Part shown: one piece after another, positions 33,732-43,479 of the stretch
Numbering within the stretch: position 1 is the stretch's first letter
Layout: each line of letters starts with the position of its first letter
Source: Ephemerocybe angulata
Taxonomy: Eukaryota > Basidiomycota > Agaricomycetes > Agaricales > Psathyrellaceae
Length of the DNA: 64,000 bases
Direction of reading: 5' to 3'
Assembly (NCBI GenBank): GCA_013368325.1
Contig: JAACJK010000057.1
Location: 248,001-312,000 of the forward strand
Position numbers and translations under genes: made by a program
The notes under the pieces: generated by a model
Told to the model about the DNA's origin: nothing
Seen by the model: only the letters and a program-made list of their open reading frames with translations
Databases searched by the model: none

Positions 33732-36018
33732 ATGGGCATCAACGATCTGTGGCCCGTAAGTGCAACTTAGGCGCTGGGCGCCTATTGGCGCCAGTGGATC
33801 ACTCACACCTGCTATCACGATTTCCCCCTCAGATTATCAGGGATGTGGGCAAGACACTACATTCCCTGTCTCCTCTTGCGCAATCACAGATGAAGGTTGA
33901 CGAGGATGAAAATTCTGATTCTCCTGTCCAGAACATTACTGTCATCGGCATTGACATGGGGTAAGCCTCACCGTTGGTAAGATGGCACAGGTAGACCATG
34001 CTGAAAATATCTTTTATGTAGGGCGTACATGGCTACGTGCATTGCAGCAGCTTCGAAAAATTCTGTTCATGGGCCTGGTGCACTTCGACATCTCTTCTTC
34101 AAGTTGTCGCGGCTTCTCCGAGTGCCAGCAAACTTCGTCTTTGTTTTCGATGGACGTAACAGGCCATCGGAGAAGCGAGGGAAGCATGTCCTGGCTAGCC
34201 AGTCCCTCTGGTGGTACGACTCAGCAAAAGTGTTGATTAAAGCCTTTGGATTTGTCTGTCATGAGGTGCGTTAGCAGCATAGGGTAAGCAGTGTGCAATC
34301 TATCCTAACTCTCTTAAGGCTCCCGGTGAGGCAGAGGCAGAGCTCGCCATCCTTAATCGCTGGGGTGTTGTCCATGCAGTCATGACATCGGACGGTGACG
34401 CCTTTGTCTTTGGCGCATTGAGGTTAATTCGAATGTATGTTCATAAACGAGCTAACAACTACAACTTGCACAAGCCTGTTAACTATGTACGTTTAACAGG
34501 CTTCCATCCTCCGAGCGACAGAATCAGGAAAATCCTGATGAATATCAGCTATACCAGTCATCCGATATAGCTCAGAACATACAGCTCACCCGTAACGGAC
34601 TCGTGTTCTATGCGCTGGCTGCTGGAGGCGACTACGACGATGGGCTGGATGGTTGCCGGGGTGCGCGAGGATCTGCGTTAGCAGTGTCGGGCATTGGCAA
34701 TGAGCTCGTTGAAGCTGCTCGATCCGCAGAAACAGGCAACGCTCAGGCGGCGGGAGTCGAGAGGTGGAGGCGTGCCATTCAGACTGCAGACAACCTGCAG
34801 CTGAGCCCAACGCTCCAGAAGATCCTGTTAGACGGAATCAATGGCGCTGAGGCATTCCCAAAGGCCCACATCCTTGATATGTACGCCCGCCCGGTCACCT
34901 CGTACACGCATAGCGAGTATATGCCGGATTCACGCACCTGGACATCCGTACAGCAGCCAGATATCAACGCACTCGTTGCGTTCTGCTGTAGCCACCTTGG
35001 CTGGAGCAATCCTGGTGAGCTCCAGAAGCGGCTCCGAAGCAACGTGTGGGAGGGCGTTGTTCTGCGTATGGTATTCTCGGTGAGCCTTGTTTCTGCCTTG
35101 TACATACACAGATAGAAACTCACCATGGACATTGGATAGGACAAGTGCACCTGGCACAAAGAAGACAAGTCTTTTGGCACTGCTGTGCGCCGTGCCCCTG
35201 TGCTCTCTGCTGCTCTGAAGAAGAGAGAAGCTTCGCATGTGAAGGGCCAGAGCGAGGTGCGTATAGTGGTGGCCGAAGAGGAGCTTCTAGAGGGCGTTCT
35301 ACTCGCAGAAGGCAGCGCGCTCCGTCGAGCACCTGCGAGCCACTACTCGGTGCGGGTCTGGGCGCCACGCAATGTCGTCCCAGGGTGGGTTGTTGCTAAA
35401 TCTGATAGAAAAATGGTGGCTGCGCCAAAGCGAAAGAGAGAGCTTGTTGATGAGAAGGAGAACCAGAGGAATGGGCGACTTACCTCTGAACCTTCGGCCC
35501 TGCATGGCATCTTGAACCACAGTGATGCTGCTGCTGGCCAAAGTACCGAGTTGAGGGGCGCTGAGGACGAATGCGACATCATCGCGACAACCGAGAGTGG
35601 CAACGAAGTTCCCGAAGTGGTGGTGGCACCGAGTGGAGACAACGGCGGAGTGGAGGTCGAGCTTGACAACGTCCTCGATGGCGTCCTCGATGATGAGCAC
35701 ACAGTACTTGATGACCTCCTAGTGCCCCATTGCCCAAGGCGCATGGACCCCGTCGCAATACCGGTTTTGGTTTGGGTACGTGCAGGCGAGGTTGAAGCCG
35801 TTGAGACCGTCCAAGACCCGGGCATCCTGACTGATATGGCTGCCGAGTTGGCCAATAGGCCTGATGATGCAAGGGAGGTGGGCGACGCGCTGGTAGCCGA
35901 AGTTACGGCTGAGCTGGAGGCTGAGAGAGTGGCTGAGGGCACAGTGAGTGCTGGGGGAGTGATTGATCTGACAGAGGACTCTGGGGGAGTGATTGATCTG
36001 ACAGAGGACTCAGATTAG
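33732..36018 (+). CDS. XPG/Rad2-family nuclease, Yen1/GEN1-like, with C-terminal SIM repeats
   Basis: Structure-specific 5' nuclease of the XPG/Rad2 family. Start MGINDLWP at 33732 (Gly2 next to the active site, as in the family). Exons give the N domain with IGIDMG and FVFDGRNRPSEKRG, then the I domain with APGEAEAELAILNRWG and TSDGDAFVFGA, then GGDYDDGLDGCRGARGSALA as the helix-two-turn-helix. The acidic residues expected to bind the two Mg ions (IGID, VFD, EAE, SDGD, GGDYD) are all present. The C-terminal half continues with a region like that of fungal Yen1 relatives, a basic patch (APKRKREL), and ends in two tandem copies of GGVIDLTEDS, each resembling a SUMO-interacting motif. Probably cleaves flaps or Holliday-like junctions; its role in the element's movement is inference. 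Confidence 0.85.
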
Positions 36019-36664
36019 TTTCTTCTTGAGTAGGTAGAAGCGATAGGGCGCACCTTGGTCTTTGTATGAGTACTAGCTGCTTTAATGTCCACTTGTTGAG
36101 GTGCTTTGGCGAGCGCCATGCGCCAGTTGGCGTAGCCGAGGTAGCGGGCGCCTAATCAGCTGCCGTCCATCCTGCGCGCCCATTTCAGACCTTAGGCGTA
36201 GGGCAAACTGAGAAGTTCACTCACCAGAAACACGTCGCTTGATACATACATGGAGGGGCAAGACGAGATGGTCGGGGAAAGAGTGTTGCGTAGCACAGGC
36301 AAGGGAGGGCGAGCAGCGAACACGACGATTCCGAGTCTGGCACGTTTGCGGCAAAGGCCGGCGGAGCCTGAACGCCGTTTGGCGCAGGAGGTGTTTTCTC
36401 CTGCCAAACGATTGTGACCGTGACCCAGCCCCGCCAGGGAGCTGTGACCCAGGGCGGAGCGCGAAACGAAAGACCGAGACACGTTTATTCAGCTATCTAC
36501 AAACATAGTAACCTCGAGGTCCATGGGTGGTTGCCCTCAGGCCAACGCCAGGCGCGGAAGCGTGGCGGTGCTGGACCGTGGGCACGCCATCACCCCAATC
36601 GGGACGTGACCCACCCAGCCCAAAGCGGGTGACCCGGTCCACGGGTCACAGCGAATCCGACAGA
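36019..36664. other. Right terminal region of the element, non-coding
   Basis: About 0.65 kb between the nuclease stop and the element end, without a gene. It contains GGCGCC-rich short palindromes and the right GTGACC cluster. Confidence 0.6.
36414..36649. repeat. Right subterminal GTGACC/GGTCAC cluster
   Basis: Six hexamers: GTGACC at 36414, 36420, 36444, 36606 and 36629, and GGTCAC at 36644. This mirrors the cluster at the left end and supports these being the two ends of one element. Confidence 0.75.
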
Positions 36665-36670
36665 GAACGA
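36665..36670 (+). repeat. 6-bp direct repeat GAACGA, right element flank
   Basis: Second copy of the flanking GAACGA, followed directly by ACGGCCGATGTGC as in the empty site at 45997. Confidence 0.85.
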
Positions 36671-37348
36671 ACGGCCGATGTGCTTGAGCCTCCAGGAGGA
36701 GACGCACTGATGGATGACCCAAATGCAGTATATCTTTCTCACGAATAATTGTTGGGCAGTATTTTTGCTTTCGCCCATCTTCGCGGCCCATACGCCCCAT
36801 CCCCCCGTCTCCTTGATCCTCCAAAATGCCGAGCATACGAAAGAGTGCGTCGATAGATAAGACTCTTTGGAATGGAGGAACAAACCGCTGACGAAGGGAC
36901 CGTGCAGAAACAAGCAACAGGCTCAAAATCCACGACCGCGAGCGGCTGAAGAAGAGGGTCAAGGACAGCAAGAAGAAGAAGTCCAAGGCCGCGAAGAAAA
37001 ACCCCCAGTGGAAGTCCAGTGCGTCGTTTATATACGGTGTATTGTGAGAGTGTGAATGACTGATAGAGTGCGTGTAGAGGATAAGGATCCTGGTATTCCG
37101 AATGACTTCCCGTACAAGGACCAGATCCTGGCTGAAGTCGCCCAGCAGCGCAGAGCCGTGCGTCCTTCCTCTCCATGCCCCTCGTGCGCTCTTAATAACA
37201 GCCCGTGTCTGTGTGTGAATGTGCTCTGCGATTCTAGGATGCTGAGGAGAAGGAGCGCAAGAAGGAAGAAAAGCGCCTCGCGCGCCTGGCCGCGAAGGGC
37301 ATCACCCCCACCGAGCCCGAAGGCACCACCGTATCGGACGACGACGAC
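36665..37348 (+). repeat. Left copy of the Tra2-GNL3 direct duplication, part 2
   Basis: Continuation of the duplicated segment after the element, homologous to 45997-46675. Homology ends abruptly at a GAC repeat (37348 versus 46675), inside the GNL3 coding sequence. Confidence 0.9.
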
Positions 37349-37714
37349 AGCCGACGGCTGATGCCTTGGCCGTGGCGCTGGGTCGCGTATCACGGTGACG
37401 ACCCTGAATTTCCTTTCATGGGCAAGAACCTGCCTTATGGGGCGAAAAAGGCGAAAAAAATCGCAAGTTTTTTGCTTCGGACAGTCGGGTGCAGGTGCGT
37501 AGGTTCGGTATTCAGAGGTCTCGTTATATTCCTGATGAAAACTGTCTACTACATGATGTGCTACGGCGGCAAGGGTTGTACTACGTCTATCTACGGGTCA
37601 GTGAGACGTGGAACTCGTGCTACAGCGCATCTACTACGAGGTGGAAGGTCGGTGAGACGTGGCACTTACCACCCAAGCGTTGAGACACGCGTGGGGGCTC
37701 GCAACGCAACGTAA
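36826..37714 (+). CDS. Truncated GNL3 fused in frame to unrelated sequence
   Basis: 5' fragment of the GNL3/NUG1-type GTPase gene, with the same first exons as the intact copy (MPSIRK-KTSNR, KKRVKDSKKKKSKAAKKN, KDPGIPNDFPYKDQILAEV). Splice sites are conserved. Homology to GNL3 stops after VSDDDD at 37348, before any GTPase motif. The frame stays open for about 122 more codons (SRRLMPWPWRWVAYHGDDPE and onward) to a stop at 37712-37714. The predicted product would be a nucleolar basic domain with a new tail. The tail has no domain I recognise. It could be a chimeric gene or simply a pseudogene whose frame is open by chance. Confidence 0.5.
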
Positions 37715-39531
37715 CGGGGATACGTGAAGTGGTGGGCCTGCAAGATGTACGCTGGTAAGTACGGGTACGGGTGACGGCGGATGGGCAACACGTACAAGGG
37801 CGACAGGGATACGTGGCAACAGTGGCGACGTGGCTGCCAGGTGGGTGCGCAAGGGGAGGTGGCGAGTAATGGTGTGGAAAGGATGTGGACGCGAGAGGGC
37901 GGACGCCGGGTGGAGGTGCAGCGAGACGGGATGTGGTCTGGAACAGGTGAGTGCACACTATATATACTCCTCTGCGCCAAATCCCGTGAGCCGTGTTTGT
38001 TGATTTGCATTCAACAAGCTCGTACGTGTCGTTGACTACTCGCTTGCTTGCCCGGAGCTTCAACACCCGGCGGCTGTGTGTTAGCGTAATGATCGCCCAA
38101 CACGCTGCCCTCCCTTCGTCGTACTTCAGCCAATTTGGCATGCGACTCTTTCCCCCCTCGATGCCTCTTAACACACTCTGTTTATTCCAAATCAAATCTG
38201 AAATAAACATAGTGTGTTCAGCAGCACGACCGAGGGCCTTCCTGTTTTCGCTGGACTTGCTCTGGTAAGCCTTGAGTCGACCCTGAATGCTAGCTCCGGG
38301 ACTTGACACCCGTGATTGGTGCCGATTTGCTTGGTTTTCTCGTCTCACCAAACACAATTATGTCCTCTGACTGCCTACGTTTTAGCGCTACAGTAGACGC
38401 TATGTAGGTGTATTGGGAGGGCTTTCTGGGAAATTATGGACCCTCTAATACTCCAATCTCCTTAGGAGACGGACGACCACTTGTAAGTTTACATTATAGC
38501 TGTCAATGGATTGCCGAGCACCTCTCGTTATTATTCCGATTCACTTCGCTTGCCAGCACATCCCGGATCTCCGAGCACCAAGCAACGCCCGCACACCATG
38601 ACACCATACGTTTTTCCACGTCCGCTCTGTCCGTCACAGTCCGTGGGTCCTCTCCAATATACCGCCATCTCCCCTCATCCCTCATGACCTCACCCCACTT
38701 TCTTCCTCCCACATCGTCGTCCCATGCACAAATGCAAATGCCTTCGGTCGTTGACCTCTAGTCTCAACTCTACAACGCAAGCCGAGCCATTCAGCACCGG
38801 CTCTATGTTATGTGTCAAGGCCGTCTTGTCACCACCGTTTCGGAAACCCCTTGACCGGCCATTCTACGACTTGGCTGAGTAGCGAACCCCGGAAGCTCAA
38901 CAGCGACAACCGACCCTTGCTCATTTGGAGACAATGGAGTACGGCTGACGGACGTTGGACGGACGATACGAATATTTATTGAGCCCAGTGACGAGTCCAC
39001 GGCTCCAGCGGTGCGTATGCCCATCACGCTCACAGTCTCCAGAGTCTAACCACCTTTAGGCTCTCCCTTTGACATCACTCTTTCGCCTGAGGGTACGTGC
39101 GTCATTTTGACCCATTTCCCGGGCGCTGAAATATCGTGTTCAAGCTTTCCTGGGCTTCTGTGCCCCGTGCGATGTCCAGATTCAATTTGACGCCACCATT
39201 TGGCTTAGGGGTACGTCTACGATTCTAACCCATTTTCCGGACGCCGATATATCGTGTTTAGGTTTCCCGAGAGTTTTCGTACAACATCCAAGTCCCGCAC
39301 CGTGCGTCATATATTCGTTTCACCAGTACTCTACTCACGACCACTACTCCGTTGTCTAACAGATAAAACTCCATACTCAATAACGTACGTCGCACTATTC
39401 ATCGCCTTCTACCTCTTCTGACTTGGCCCCATGTCTGCAGAGATTCCCGTGGTCTCCATTCCCCATTCCCGAGTACGTGTATCTCGCACACACCCTGTTC
39501 CGATCACTCACATATTCCGTTTTGACATCAG
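37715..39531. other. Inserted segment, no clear gene
   Basis: Part of the 6.9-kb segment between the two duplication copies. Up to 38357 there are GT-rich, repetitive stretches (GAGACGTGG-type repeats at 37605-37690). At about 39065-39280 there are two diverged copies of a roughly 120-bp unit, with GGGTACGTGCGTCATTTTGA in the first and GGGTACGTCTACGATTCTAA in the second. Isolated GT-AG intron-like signals occur after 39300. No protein family is recognised. Confidence 0.45.
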
Positions 39532-39847
39532 ATGGACGGACTCGCACGTCTGAGTAAGTCATCATTCGATCCAGTCCCCTGATTGAGCTAACATTTCCCT
39601 CTCTGTTTTATTAGGCGACGTAAATCTCCCTCTCGGAATGGTATGTCAAGTTTTCTTCACTTGCCTGCACGCAACTGACTCGCTGCATCCCAAGGTCACC
39701 CGGCGCATACTTTGCGTCATATTACTCTCGTCATCGCAACCTGGGTCCCCTCGACACCCAGCTATTGCTCTGGCATGCTCGCCGCTTGCGCCAGAGACTG
39801 CGGGAGCTCTTTGCTCATTTCCCATAAGACGTCGACCGGGGAAGTGA
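39532..39847 (+). CDS. Candidate small spliced gene (weak)
   Basis: Three consecutive exon candidates with good splice signals: 39532-39553 (MDGLARL), 39615-39640 (DVNLPLGM) and 39695-39847, stopping at TGA 39845-39847. The inferred introns are 61 and 54 bp with branch-like CTAAC and CTGAC. The frame stays open across both joins. A further upstream exon (ending CATTCCCGA near 39475) could extend it. No homology is recognised. An untranslated spliced RNA is equally possible. Confidence 0.25.
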
Positions 39848-41770
39848 GGTCCGAGACAGTTCCTGTCAGCTGTGAGAGATCTGTGCGACGGGAGCGCTAT
39901 TAGACGCCACCGCCCTGGCCACCGCGCATGCCGTTGAGATATTATTTTGAAAAAGCTCTCGGACGTACGTACGTACCCCTCGAAGAGGTTGAGCGTGCCA
40001 AAAGAGAGTTAGGAAGAGCACTGGACCGGTTGCAGGGTTTATGAGAACGGACCTTTCCGTTTTGGGATGAGATCGATAAATGAGGGCACGCGCGCCGGAT
40101 AATTGCATTAAGCCCACTCACTCAAGCCATAACGGGCCCATTCCGCACAGAAGGGGGATGGTGGCAGCTTGAGTGTATTCAGAGGACCACTACGTAGTAT
40201 AGCGAGTCCCCGTATGAACGGTTAGTATAGCTAAACCCGCAGACCAGACTTAGGGTAAGCCTAGCTTACCCTAAGTCTGCCTTACCCCTATTAACCCTAG
40301 GGTACCCAGAATGTATTAGATCTCGTTGCCATTGATATATGTTCTACCGAGTTTGCTTTTGAATGCACCCAGATGCTACCATGGTCAGCAAATGGTCAGG
40401 GAACATAATTTAATGAAATCATCCCCTTTCACAAAGCAACCGAAGCACACACTGGGACAAGTCCCCGCTCACCTCATTCATCCACAATGCAATTTACAAG
40501 TTCCCATCGCAATGCCCTCCCTGACTGACAGAGTGTGAGAGATAGTCGTTGAATGACTTATCTCAACTCCGGGTCCCCGGACCTTGCAAATTTCGCATCG
40601 CGTTCGGCGGACTTGCACGTTCAGGCGCCTGCGGTAGCCTGGTAATTGTATCTGCTTTAAATTAGCATTATTTTGGCTCTCAGGGTACAGAATTAAGTAC
40701 CCTCAGGTTAGATAGTGTGATTAAAATTAGATTTCGGTCACCGATCTCACCGAATGTCGTGCGATCCGCCGGCGCAAAGGTCCACAGCAACGGGCGCTTA
40801 TTTTAGACGCTAGGATCCAAACGCGCGATCTGCAGTCAAACGCGCGCCGATAGCGAGTATATCAACTCACTAGGCATGGATATACCCTGCATTAACGATT
40901 GTTGCTCACTCCCAAGCACTCCTATCAGTGGAATGTGGACAGCACATCGAGATCTCGGTACCTACTCCTCCTCAGCCTATTCAGCGCGAATGCGCGTTTT
41001 CAGACGTATCTCTGATGTTTCGTCAGCACAGCCCAGTACATAATGATGTATCATACGTATTGTGACAGCAGGAACTAACTCTGTCTGGACCGCGACGTTT
41101 TGGAAGCGGTGGATGTGAGACATCCGGGAGGAGGAGATAGAGTCCTAAAGCGATCTATTGGATGCATTTGGAGATTTGAGGGTAAGTGGGTAGCATGATA
41201 TGTATCATATATAGTGGTGGGTAGTCTCATAATGTGTATGTGTGACTGGGGTGATCAGCGCGATGTGCGAAGTAACAAAACGAGCACTTGTATAATCACA
41301 GAGAAAGCATGAATGCACTCTAACTACGCCTATATTACATATTTAGCACTCACCAAGCGACACATGTACTCCCCCTTAGACCAGTCTAGCCTTTACCATC
41401 TCTCCCTACACCACACCAACCCTCCACCAACCCTCCACAAGCGCAGATCGCCATCTCGCCAACCCTCTCCTCCTCGTCCCGTCCATCCGAAATAACGCGA
41501 AAGAAGTCGTTTCCCTGCATCGGACCCATCACTCGGCTCGCTTAGCCATGCCAACAGACACCCGGAATGCCCGGCTCAGGGCGAACAGTCAGCCAAGCCC
41601 GCGCTAGAACGGCGAAGAGTTCAGAGCAGGCGCGAAGGCATCGGTGTCCGTTGAATGAGTGAGTAAAGCAATTACACGCTTTCGGAGGCTTGGGTAGGCG
41701 GTGTCGGCATGTATGACCCGAGATCTACGATAGCCCAGTGACTATTTTGGGAAACGGTGGGTGTGAGGGC
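39848..41770. other. Inserted segment, non-coding, AT-richer
   Basis: About 1.9 kb with no gene seen. It contains the 35-bp hairpin at 40245-40279 and CTAGGGTACC-type short palindromes nearby. The lower GC and absence of longer ORFs contrast with the flanking genes. Confidence 0.5.
40245..40279. repeat. Perfect hairpin, 16-bp arms
   Basis: CAGACTTAGGGTAAGC is followed by CTA and its exact reverse complement. A degenerate further copy (GTCTGCCTTACCCCTATTAA) follows. It may be the end of a small inverted-repeat element or a transcriptional hairpin. Confidence 0.8.
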
Positions 41771-41777
41771 TATATAA
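41771..41777 (+). promoter_or_regulatory. TATA box of candidate micro-exon gene
   Basis: TATATAA about 170 bp before the proposed ATG at 41946, in otherwise unexplained DNA. Confidence 0.4.
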
Positions 41778-41945
41778 GATGGAGGGACTTACGGTTATTT
41801 TCCATCATCCCCTCAGTGGGATTCGCCCTTTCCTTCATCTCATTTACCTCTGCGCTCTTGACCACTCGTCAAGGGTCTCGTCACAGTGTCTTCATTTTTC
41901 CATTGCTGTATCTATCGCTTTCGTCGTCGGTCGACGGTAGCCTCA

Positions 41946-43479
41946 ATGTTGCGCTGGTCGTCGAGTGCGCACTTCAGTGAGTGGAACTTCGTTCATGCTC
42001 GTCGCTATTTCTGACTACCGATTTCTCACTTCAAAAGCCACTGAGTATGTTCTGAAATTGACTATCATGCTCCGTGAGTGCACTTTACTCGTCCGTCATT
42101 GGTCTGTGAACTTACTTGTACTTTTAAGATCATTGCTTGAACGTGGCCCACAAACCCGACCCAGATTTGAAGTGAGTTACTCTTACCAACAATGACAAGT
42201 TACCGTAGATTACTGACCTTTCCCTTTCACCTATGGCGCCAGAAAGTTCAAAGGGTTGGCTGCATCTGCCCTTCCATTTGAATCGCAGCCATTAGCGCGT
42301 CTGAAGTCAAATGGTGAGTAGCCTAGTTTGCGAATACAGATATTGATGCTCATACGCACGCCTAGACCGTGATAACGAGCTCTGAGTGAAGACGGAAAAT
42401 GATTTCATTCATAAGGTATGTAAGTACATTAAATCCGACGCTACATAACTCTACTGAACGTCATCTAGGACTCACCGATGCCTTGCGCAGGCCAGGGCTC
42501 GAATGCTCGATTTTCTAGGCCTGTATGTAAGTACTCGGGGCGACGTCGCACAGCACTCAGACAGTGACAGACTCACCTCATCCAGTGAGACCCCGTGGCA
42601 CTGCCAGAGCCTCAGCGGCGCTTTGTGCCTCTGCATTTGTGAGTACATCATCACCCTTCGATGCCCGCCGCACTTCTGACTTACCGCGAATCTTTGCACA
42701 ACGCCGCAGCCACACCCGCCGGCCCACTTCTCTCTCAGCAGTAAAGGCCTGCACTCCTGCGCTCAACGTCGAGAAAGTCGGGGTTCGAAACCCGGCGCGA
42801 GAGCGCTGCGATGGAATGAGCCGGGGGGTAAAGGAAGGGTCTGCGGCTGCAAAGAGAGGTGAGCACGTTGCGCCGCTTTCCCCGAAACGAACACTGACCT
42901 CGCAGATCACACCCGGCACCGTCACCTCTCCATCCGGCGTTGCGCTTGTGTCGGGTGTGTAATGTCCAACAGTATGAACCCGTGCACGTTGGCGTGCTGC
43001 AACCGATGTCGATTTCGCGATGTGCGACGACCCTGGATCTCCGGTGAGTGGTAAGTGCCGATGCAGGCTAACAAACGAAAGACTCACCTGTGTTCCATAG
43101 TAAAACGCGCCGGGAGGACTTTGCTGGTGACGTCGGAGCCTTCTGTGAGTCGGACGCTCGATGCGAGGTCCCCCTGTCGCCGCACGATGATGTACGGAAG
43201 CGCTGGAGGTCTGCGGGGTGCAAAGAGAGGTGAGTCCGATGCCCCGCAGCTCGAAAATTGATGTACTTACCGTCGTACTCCGGCTAGCCTCCCCACAACT
43301 CCATCCCCGACTACTGCTGCACACTCCGGACGTGTGTTACGCGCCGTTCGAGTCCTGGGCGCGCCTGGTGCTCGCAACGAGCAAAATCTACTCGGAAGGT
43401 AAGTGCTGCGCCGTATTTCATCGAATTTCGAACTGACTGACCGGTTTCCGACGACGCTAGAGTTCCGGTGTACTTTTGA
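41946..43479 (+). CDS. Candidate 12-exon gene of tiny exons, unknown family
   Basis: The sequence shows a regular series of strong GTGAGT/GTAAGT donors and CAG/TAG acceptors with CTGAC/CTCAC branch-like motifs. My model has exons 41946-41976, 42038-42073, 42129-42171, 42243-42313, 42387-42415, 42469-42526, 42586-42638, 42710-42858, 42906-43043, 43101-43229, 43288-43398 and 43461-43479. The introns are 47-73 bp, and the joined frame is open for 288 codons. It starts MLRWSSSAHF, contains KPDPDLKKFKGLAASALPFE, and has two similar Cys-bearing exon ends (CGCKER, AGCKER). Other frames are also open in the GC-rich 3' exons, where one alternative gives EEFRCTFEGC. Splice-like signals continue to about 43850. 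It may instead be a spliced non-coding RNA. Confidence 0.35.

Larger units (their letters stand above)
25583..36664 (+). mobile_element. 11.08-kb tyrosine-recombinase element with TET/JBP and XPG-nuclease cargo
   Basis: The ends are defined by comparison with the empty site in the duplicate copy (45997-46002). The left flank reads through GAACGA into CAATACCTC, and the right flank leaves the element through GAACGA into ACGGCCGATG, exactly rejoining the empty-site sequence. Inside are three genes on the same strand reading inward from the left end: a Crypton/Ndc10-like tyrosine recombinase, a TET/JBP dioxygenase and an XPG nuclease. There is no long terminal inverted repeat, but GGATTCGC lies 13 bp inside the left end and its complement GCGAATCC lies 6 bp inside the right end. 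GTGACC/GGTCAC clusters occupy both termini. No transposase of the DDE type is seen. Confidence 0.85.

Noticed and set aside
25583..36664. Helitron or LTR retrotransposon explanation for the insertion
   Set aside because: No Rep/helicase, reverse transcriptase, long terminal repeats or CTRR-type end, and the recombinase gene fits better.
37620..38357. 245-codon minus-strand ORF
   Set aside because: Repetitive Pro/Ser/His-rich translation over GT-rich repeats, with no domain and no splice or promoter support.
42770..42800. T-arm-like GGGGTTCGAAACCCGG suggesting a tRNA
   Set aside because: No matching acceptor stem, D arm or anticodon arm lies upstream at the right spacing.
42578..43324. 248-codon minus-strand ORF
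   Set aside because: It lies opposite the candidate micro-exon gene in GC-rich DNA, has low-complexity composition and no domain; it is probably an antisense shadow.
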